Assembly: GCA_900549755.1 (NCBI GenBank)
Contig: URPQ01000064.1
Location: forward strand, 1-10,410
DNA from: an uncultured Oscillospiraceae bacterium
GTDB taxonomy: Bacteria; Bacillota; Clostridia; Oscillospirales; Acutalibacteraceae
Direction of reading: 5' to 3'
Length of the DNA: 10,410 nt
Part shown: piece by piece, positions 5,381-10,410 of the stretch
Layout: every line of letters starts with the position of its first letter
How positions within the stretch are numbered: position 1 is the first letter of the stretch
Program-made: the position numbers and the translations under genes
The notes under the pieces: generated by a model
Told to the model about the DNA's origin: nothing
Database searches by the model: none
The model's input: only the letters and a program-made list of their open reading frames with translations

Positions 5381-6102
5381 AAATACTGATAATCCGCCAC
5401 GGCGACCCCGATTATGAAATTGATTCGGTTACCGAAAAGGGCAAACGCGAGGTTCTGCTTTTAAGAGACAGGCTTTTAAAGCAGAATATAGGCGATATTT
5501 ACTGTTCGCCCTTAGGCAGAGCCAAAGCCACCGCCGAGCCTACATTGAAAGCCCTCGGCAAAACCGCCGAAATATGCGATTGGCTAAGGGAATTTGACGG
5601 GTATATAATCGACCCGGTATCTGGTAACAAGCGTATTCCGTGGGATTTATTGCCGCGCTACTGGACGGCGGAAAGCGACTATTACGATAATAAAAGGTGG
5701 CTTAAAACGCCGCTTATGCAAAGCGGAAACATAAGGGAAAAATATTACGGAGTTTGCGCGGGTATTGATGAAATAACGAAAAAGCACGGCTATGTGCGTA
5801 ACGGCAATATATATCAGGTAGAGCGCGAAAGCCGCGAGACGGTTGCGCTTTTCTGCCATTTCGGGGTCGAGTGCGTAATTCTTTCACACCTGCTCGGAAT
5901 TTCGCCTGTGGTACTGTGGCATAACTTTTGCGCGCTGCCAAGCTCGGTTACTACCCTTGTAACCGAAGAACGAGAGCAGGGTGCGGCGGCTTTCCGTATG
6001 TGCGGCTTCGGGGATTTATCTCATTTATATGCAGGAGACGAAGAACCGTCCTTTCAGGCACGGTTTTGCGAAACATACTCAAATTTTGAAGAACGGCACT
6101 GA
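5377..6102 (+). CDS. Histidine phosphatase family protein (phosphoglycerate mutase-like)
   Basis: This is a 241-residue member of the histidine phosphatase superfamily, whose members transfer or remove phosphate through a phosphohistidine intermediate. The catalytic signature RHG is at residues 7-9 (nucleophile H8). The second arginine appears in CSPLGRAKATAE (R48). A likely acid is in WLREF (E72), and the second catalytic histidine is in LFCHFG (H161). All key residues are therefore present and the enzyme should be active. The middle section (about 75-150), rich in Trp and Tyr, is a cap-like insertion larger than in cofactor-dependent mutases and may set substrate choice. No signal peptide is seen, so it acts in the cytoplasm. 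A strong ribosome binding site, AGGAGG at 5361-5366, and the ATGA overlap with trmD show coupling. The natural substrate is unknown. Confidence 0.88.
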   Translation: MKILIIRHGDPDYEIDSVTEKGKREVLLLRDRLLKQNIGDIYCSPLGRAKATAEPTLKALGKTAEICDWLREFDGYIIDPVSGNKRIPWDLLPRYWTAESDYYDNKRWLKTPLMQSGNIREKYYGVCAGIDEITKKHGYVRNGNIYQVERESRETVALFCHFGVECVILSHLLGISPVVLWHNFCALPSSVTTLVTEEREQGAAAFRMCGFGDLSHLYAGDEEPSFQARFCETYSNFEERH

Positions 6103-6104
6103 TT

Positions 6105-7337
6105 ATGAAAAACGATGTGATTATTATAGGCGGCGGCGCTGCGGGGCTGTGCGCGGCGGTTGCGCTTAAAAAGCGTAACGGCAATTTAAGCGTAAGGCTT
6201 TTAGAGGCAATGCCGCGCGTGGGCAAAAAGCTTGCCGCAACGGGTAACGGCAGGTGCAACATAACAAATAAGAATATTGATATTTCCCGCTACCACGGCA
6301 AGCGCCCCGATTTTGCCGAATATGCGCTTACCCGCTTTGACAAAGCGGTTTGCGAAGAGTTTTTCAAGGAAATCGGCGTAGATTTTGTATTTGAGGGGGA
6401 TAAGGCTTACCCCGCGTCGCTTCAGGCGGCTTCGGTAGTGGATTGCCTGCGCTTTGCGGCGGAGGAACTGGGCGTTACGGTGTGCACCGAAACGGCGGTT
6501 ACCAATATTCAGGTTCAAGGCGGGCTTTACAAGGTAATAGCGGGGAATATGAGCTTTTTGGCAAAGAACATAATAATCGCGGCGGGACTGCTTTCGGGCG
6601 GCGAAAAATATGGCTGCACAGGCTCTGTTTTGCAGATTATGAAAAAAGCGGGGTTTGATACGGTGGAAACACTGCCCGCAATTGTTCAGCTAAAAACCCC
6701 TACGGATATTGTAAAGCAGCTTAAAGGCATAAAAATCAACGCGGACGTTTCTTTGCTCAAAGGCGGAAAGGTGCTGCGCAAAGAGTACGGCGAGGTGCTT
6801 TTCTGCGATTACGGGCTTTCGGGCCCGCCTGTGTTGCAGCTTTCAGGCACGGCGGAGAGAAACGGCGGCTGCGAAATATCGCTTGATATTATGCCCGACA
6901 TAGATTTTTCCACGCTTGAAAACGAGCTTGATATAAGGGCTGAAAGACTTAAAGAGCGCAGACTTGACGAATTTTTTACGGGTATGCTTAATAAGCGGCT
7001 CGGGCAGATAATTATAAAGAGCGCGGGTCTTGGCTTATCAAATTCCGTAGGTACTCTTACAAAGCAGGATATAAAGCGGATAACCGCGCTTTTAAAGGAT
7101 ATGCGCTTTAAAATTACGGGCACTACGGGCTTTGCCAATTCGCAGGTGACAGCGGGCGGGCTTGACACGGCGCAGTTTAATTGCAAAACCATGGAAAGCC
7201 GTGATAATAAGGGGCTTTATGCCATAGGCGAAATACTGGATATTGACGGCGACTGCGGCGGCTTTAATTTGCAGTGGGCATGGTCGAGCGCGCTTTGCGC
7301 CGCGGAAAATATTGCGGGAGCGAATAACAAATGCTGA
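6105..7337 (+). CDS. NAD(P)/FAD-dependent oxidoreductase, HI0933/BaiN-like
   Basis: This is a 410-residue flavoprotein of the HI0933 (YhiN) family. The N-terminal dinucleotide-binding fold carries GGGAAG (9-14). The family motif GNGRCNITN is at 47-55. The conserved C-terminal FAD segment reads GLYAIGEILDIDGDCGGFNL (370-389) followed by QWAWSSA. Characterised relatives include BaiN, proposed for bile-acid 7-dehydroxylation in Clostridium scindens, and a streptococcal aminoacetone oxidase. Most family members have no known role, so a bile-acid role should not be assumed here. The central stretch AAGLLSGGEKYGCTG (159-173) departs from the 'ATGG-S/P-TGS-GDG' pattern I expect from relatives. The gene starts two bases after the phosphatase stop codon with no obvious ribosome binding site, so it probably relies on translational coupling. 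Confidence 0.88.
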   Translation: MKNDVIIIGGGAAGLCAAVALKKRNGNLSVRLLEAMPRVGKKLAATGNGRCNITNKNIDISRYHGKRPDFAEYALTRFDKAVCEEFFKEIGVDFVFEGDKAYPASLQAASVVDCLRFAAEELGVTVCTETAVTNIQVQGGLYKVIAGNMSFLAKNIIIAAGLLSGGEKYGCTGSVLQIMKKAGFDTVETLPAIVQLKTPTDIVKQLKGIKINADVSLLKGGKVLRKEYGEVLFCDYGLSGPPVLQLSGTAERNGGCEISLDIMPDIDFSTLENELDIRAERLKERRLDEFFTGMLNKRLGQIIIKSAGLGLSNSVGTLTKQDIKRITALLKDMRFKITGTTGFANSQVTAGGLDTAQFNCKTMESRDNKGLYAIGEILDIDGDCGGFNLQWAWSSALCAAENIAGANNKC

Positions 7338-8887
7338 TAATAAATAATGTAAAGCTGCCGCTTGATTACGATTTTTCAAATTTGATATATGCGGCGGCAA
7401 AGGCGCTTAAAACCGACAGGAAAAATATAAAAAGTGCGTCGCTTTTCCGTAAATCGGTGGACGCGCGGCATAAAAACGACGTTCATTTTTGCTGCTCGCT
7501 GCTCGTCTCAACCGAAAACGATAAACGTTTTGAGAAAAACGGCGCGCTGCTGTACAGTGATACTGAGTACATTTGGCAAAAGGCGGGTAAATTAAGCACA
7601 CGCCCCGTGGTTGCGGGGTTCGGACCTGCGGGAATGTTTGCCGCCTTGGCGCTGGCGCGCGCGGGTATGCGCCCCTTGGTGCTTGAACGCGGGCAGGATG
7701 TTGATACCCGCATACGCGATGTTGAAAACTTTTTTGCGGGCGGGGCTTTAAATACCGAATCGAACGTTCAGTTCGGCGAGGGCGGCGCGGGAACTTTTTC
7801 TGACGGAAAGCTGAATACCGGAATAAAGGACAGCCGCTGCCGCGAAATTTTAAAGGTATTTGTAAGCCACGGCGCACCCGAAAAAATATTAACCGACGCA
7901 AAGCCGCATATCGGAACGGATATACTCTCTGGAGTGGTTAAAAGCATACGAAACGAGATAACGGCGCTTAGCGGCGAGGTGCGTTTCGGCGCGCGGCTGG
8001 ATAAGATAAACCGCAAAAACGGCGGTATTTATTCGGTTACAGTCGGCGGGGAGGAAATTCCCTGCGATACGCTGATACTTGCAACGGGTCATTCCGCAAG
8101 GGATACCTTTAGTATGCTTATAAACGAGGAATTTGAGCTTATAAGAAAGCCGTTTTCGGTGGGGGTAAGAATAGAGCATTTGCAAAGCGATATAAACCGC
8201 GCCTTGTACGGTGATTTTGCTAACCACCCCGCGCTTTCGGCGGCGGATTACAAGCTTTCCGCTCACCCCGATAACAGGGGAGTATACACCTTTTGTATGT
8301 GCCCCGGGGGCGAGGTTATAAACGCTTCAAGCGAAGACGGCGGCGTTGCCGTAAACGGTATGAGCCGCAGCCGCCGCGACGGAGTAAACGCAAACAGCGC
8401 GCTTTTGGTAAGTGTGCTGCCCGAGGATATTGAGGGCGGCGTTTTGGGCGGCTGCGAGTTTCAAAGAAAAATAGAGCAAGCGGCATACAGCATTGCGGGC
8501 GGCGGCGTGCCTGTAAGCACGGTTGGGGCGTTTGTTTTCGGCGAAAAGGCGGAATTTACGCGCGTTAAACCCACCGTAAAGCCAAAACCCGTTGTGTCCG
8601 ATTTCGGCGGTATTTTCCCCGAATTTGTACTGTCGGGGCTTAAAAACGGAATTATGCTTTTCGACCGCAAAATAAAGGGCTTTGCCGATAAATCGGCGGT
8701 GCTTACCGCCCCCGAAACAAGGTCTTCTTCCCCTGTAAGAATAGTAAGGAACGAAGAGCTTTGCAGCGTTTCATGCCGCGGCGTTTACCCCTGCGGCGAG
8801 GGAGCGGGATATGCCGGCGGAATAATGTCTGCCGCGGCGGACGGGCTTAATACCGCCGAAAAAATAATAGAAAACAGCAACAGGTGA
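7331..8887 (+). CDS. FAD-dependent oxidoreductase, COG2509 type
   Basis: This is a 518-residue flavoprotein of a conserved, poorly understood family (COG2509, 'uncharacterised FAD-dependent dehydrogenase'). A small N-terminal alpha/beta domain (about residues 1-88) precedes the FAD-binding fold. The nucleotide-binding glycines are in VVAGFGPAGMFAAL (93-106), with the ribose-binding acid in LVLERG (116-121). Next come the family stretch FGEGGAGTFSDGKLNTG (148-164) and the ATGHSARDTF segment (251-260). The C-terminal FAD region is YPCGEGAGYAGGIMSAAADG (486-505). No signal peptide is visible. The start overlaps the previous flavoprotein by 7 bases, with GGGAG at 7316-7320 as the ribosome binding site. 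The substrate and electron partner are unknown. It is unrelated in detail to the HI0933-like neighbour, so the pair is not a tandem duplication. Confidence 0.9.
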   Translation: MLIINNVKLPLDYDFSNLIYAAAKALKTDRKNIKSASLFRKSVDARHKNDVHFCCSLLVSTENDKRFEKNGALLYSDTEYIWQKAGKLSTRPVVAGFGPAGMFAALALARAGMRPLVLERGQDVDTRIRDVENFFAGGALNTESNVQFGEGGAGTFSDGKLNTGIKDSRCREILKVFVSHGAPEKILTDAKPHIGTDILSGVVKSIRNEITALSGEVRFGARLDKINRKNGGIYSVTVGGEEIPCDTLILATGHSARDTFSMLINEEFELIRKPFSVGVRIEHLQSDINRALYGDFANHPALSAADYKLSAHPDNRGVYTFCMCPGGEVINASSEDGGVAVNGMSRSRRDGVNANSALLVSVLPEDIEGGVLGGCEFQRKIEQAAYSIAGGGVPVSTVGAFVFGEKAEFTRVKPTVKPKPVVSDFGGIFPEFVLSGLKNGIMLFDRKIKGFADKSAVLTAPETRSSSPVRIVRNEELCSVSCRGVYPCGEGAGYAGGIMSAAADGLNTAEKIIENSNR

Positions 8888-8891
8888 CAAA

Positions 8892-10410
8892 ATGGATATA
8901 CTAAAAGCATTAACAGAGGAATTTTCGCTTAAACCCTTTCAGGTTGAAAACACGGTAAAGCTGATAGACGAGGGCAACACCATACCCTTTATTGCGCGCT
9001 ACCGCAAGGAGGCTACAGGCTCGCTTGACGACCAGGTTTTGCGCGAACTGGACGAAAGGCTTAAATACCTGCGCAATATGGACGAAACGCGGGAGAAGAT
9101 AAAGGCGTCGATAGAGGAGCAGGGCGCTTTGACGGATGAATTATCTGCCGCAATCGATAGCGCAAAGACACTTACCGAGCTTGACGATATTTACAGACCC
9201 TACAAGAAAAAGCGCAAAACGCGGGCGAGCGTTGCAAAGGAAAAGGGGCTTGAGCCCTTAGCAGACCTGATTTATGCGCAAAATCCTGATTGCCCTGAGC
9301 CGATAGCAATAGCCGCCGACTACATAAACGAGGAAAAGGGCGTTGAAACGGCGGAGGAAGCGCTTGCGGGCGCTATGGATATAATCGCCGAGAAAATATC
9401 TGACGACGCGGATATAAGAAAGCGCCTGCGTTTTGTATGCTCGGCACACGGCATTTTAAACGTAAAGGCGGCGGCAGAGGACGCGGGCGTTTACGAAATG
9501 TATAAGGATTATTCCGAATCGGTCGCTAAAATTCCCGACCACCGCGTGCTTGCAATAAACCGCGGCGAAAAAGAGGGTATTTTAAAGGTATCGCTTGAGC
9601 TTGACAGCGATAAAGCGATGTTTATTATAGGTAAAAACCATATAAAAGAGGGCTCGCCCGCCACCGAGACCGTAAGGGCGGCGGCGACCGACGCATATAA
9701 CCGCCTCATTTTCCCATCTGTCGAAAGGGAAATAAGGGCGGCTTTAACCGAAAAGGCAAGCAATTCAGCCATTAAGGTATTTTCCACCAATCTACGCCAG
9801 CTGCTTATGCAGCCGCCCGTTAAGGATAAGGTGACTATAGGGCTTGACCACGGCTACAGAACAGGCTGCAAGGTGGCGGTTGTGGACGGCACGGGAAAGG
9901 TGCTCGATACGGGAGTTATATATCCCGTTCCGCCGAAAAACAAGGTTGAAGAGGCAAAGGCTATAATAAAGGCGCTTGTTAAAAAGCACTCCGTCAGGGT
10001 TTTCGCCATAGGCAACGGAACGGCAAGCCACGAAACCGAGGTTTTCGCCGCCGAGGTTATAAAGGAATTAAATGACGGGCTTTCGTATATGGTAGTGTCA
10101 GAGGCGGGCGCAAGCGTTTATTCCGCTTCAAAGCTGGCGGCGGAGGAATTTCCCGATTACGATGTTTCCCTGCGCAGCGCCGTTTCCATTGCGCGAAGAT
10201 TGCAGGATCCGCTGGCAGAGCTTGTTAAAATTGACCCGAAGGCAATAGGCGTGGGGCAGTATCAGCACGATATGCCGCCCGCGCAGTTGGGCAGCGCGCT
10301 TGACGGCGTGGTGGAGGACTGCGTAAACTCCGTGGGGGTTGATCTTAATACCGCGTCTGCTCCGCTTTTATCCCGCGTGGCGGGTCTCGGCACTGCGGTT
10401 GCCAAAAATA
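8892..10410 (+). CDS. tex: Tex family nucleic-acid-binding protein, N-terminal 506 residues (3' end outside window)
   Basis: Tex is a conserved RNA-binding factor first linked to toxin gene expression in Bordetella and related to eukaryotic Spt6. It is thought to act with RNA polymerase or the ribosome. The frame stays open to the window edge. The family N-terminus is clear: PFQVENTVKLIDEGNTIPFI and ARYRKE (about 15-40), then LDDIYRPYKKKRKTRA (97-112). A YqgF/RNase H-like domain starts at about residue 314 and contains GLDHGYRTGCKVAVVD (317-332), AIGNGTAS (372-379) and VVSEAGASVYSAS (401-413). The helix-hairpin-helix region begins near 435-490 (IGVGQYQHDM, VDLNTAS). The C-terminal S1 domain lies beyond the window. 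Two residues differ from what I expect in relatives: His in GLDHG (usually Pro) and His in TASHE (usually Arg). The ATG follows AGGTGA (8882-8887), four bases after the upstream stop. Confidence 0.95.
   Translation, partial: MDILKALTEEFSLKPFQVENTVKLIDEGNTIPFIARYRKEATGSLDDQVLRELDERLKYLRNMDETREKIKASIEEQGALTDELSAAIDSAKTLTELDDIYRPYKKKRKTRASVAKEKGLEPLADLIYAQNPDCPEPIAIAADYINEEKGVETAEEALAGAMDIIAEKISDDADIRKRLRFVCSAHGILNVKAAAEDAGVYEMYKDYSESVAKIPDHRVLAINRGEKEGILKVSLELDSDKAMFIIGKNHIKEGSPATETVRAAATDAYNRLIFPSVEREIRAALTEKASNSAIKVFSTNLRQLLMQPPVKDKVTIGLDHGYRTGCKVAVVDGTGKVLDTGVIYPVPPKNKVEEAKAIIKALVKKHSVRVFAIGNGTASHETEVFAAEVIKELNDGLSYMVVSEAGASVYSASKLAAEEFPDYDVSLRSAVSIARRLQDPLAELVKIDPKAIGVGQYQHDMPPAQLGSALDGVVEDCVNSVGVDLNTASAPLLSRVAGLGTAVAKN

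Noticed and set aside
6042..6067. Hairpin near the 3' end of the phosphatase gene (AGAACCGT / ACGGTTTT with a nested CCT/AGG)
   Set aside because: The stem is fair, but it is inside the coding region, the T's are part of the stem, and GCG follows instead of a T-run. An intragenic terminator is not supported.
6201..6518. Minus-strand open frames opposite the flavoprotein and phosphatase genes (also 5951-6262, 7407-7901, 7889-8266)
   Set aside because: They lie opposite well-supported genes and have no convincing ribosome binding site or recognisable protein features. They are common in sequence with this codon use.
7164..7192. TTGACA-like hexamer inside the HI0933-like gene as an internal promoter
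   Set aside because: No -10-like sequence occurs at a suitable spacing, and TTGACA arises readily from Leu-Asp-Thr codons.
1..10410. CRISPR array, insertion sequence, phage genes, tRNA or rRNA genes
   Set aside because: I saw no regularly spaced repeats, transposase or integrase motifs, or tRNA/rRNA-like sequence on either strand. Gene content and codon use look uniform and chromosomal.

Overview
The window looks like a chromosomal segment from a member of the Bacillota, most likely class Clostridia (an Oscillospirales/Ruminococcaceae-like gut or anaerobic lineage). The reasons are the gene order ylxM-ffh-rpsP-khpA-rimM-trmD, the consensus SigA-type promoter, GGAGG-type ribosome binding sites, moderate G+C, and clostridial-style protein sequences. 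The genus assignment is an inference. All genes found are on the + strand, tightly packed, and often overlap by a few bases.

Layout. (1) Positions 1-1260 hold the 3' end of an ABC transporter ATP-binding subunit and its complete ABC-2 type permease, overlapping by ATGA. (2) Positions 1261-1690 hold a possible promoter and a small, very acidic secreted protein that I do not recognise. (3) Positions 1691-1841 are a 151-base regulatory stretch with a near-ideal SigA promoter. A perfect 13-bp inverted repeat starts immediately after the -10 box and runs into the ylxM ribosome binding site. (4) Positions 1842-5380 are the SRP/translation block: YlxM, Ffh (signal recognition particle GTPase), ribosomal protein S16, the KH-domain RNA chaperone KhpA, the 16S maturation factor RimM, and the tRNA m1G37 methyltransferase TrmD. 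A terminator-like hairpin with a T-rich tail sits between khpA and rimM, and a weaker hairpin lies between ffh and rpsP. (5) Positions 5377-8887 hold a histidine phosphatase-family protein joined to trmD by an ATGA overlap, followed by two different FAD-dependent oxidoreductases (an HI0933/BaiN-like protein and a COG2509-like protein). (6) Position 8892 to the window end holds the first 506 residues of Tex, a nucleic-acid-binding protein of the YqgF/S1 family, cut off by the window edge.

How the genes work together. The central block joins co-translational protein targeting (YlxM, Ffh), ribosome assembly (S16, RimM, probably KhpA) and reading-frame maintenance (TrmD). rplS, which usually follows trmD, is absent. 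Instead trmD is translationally coupled to a metabolic or unknown-function set (phosphatase, two flavoproteins) and then tex. No tRNA, rRNA, CRISPR array, insertion sequence or phage gene was seen. I found no clearly novel system. The most interesting signals are the palindrome on the ylxM promoter, the khpA-rimM attenuator candidate, and the unrecognised secreted acidic protein.
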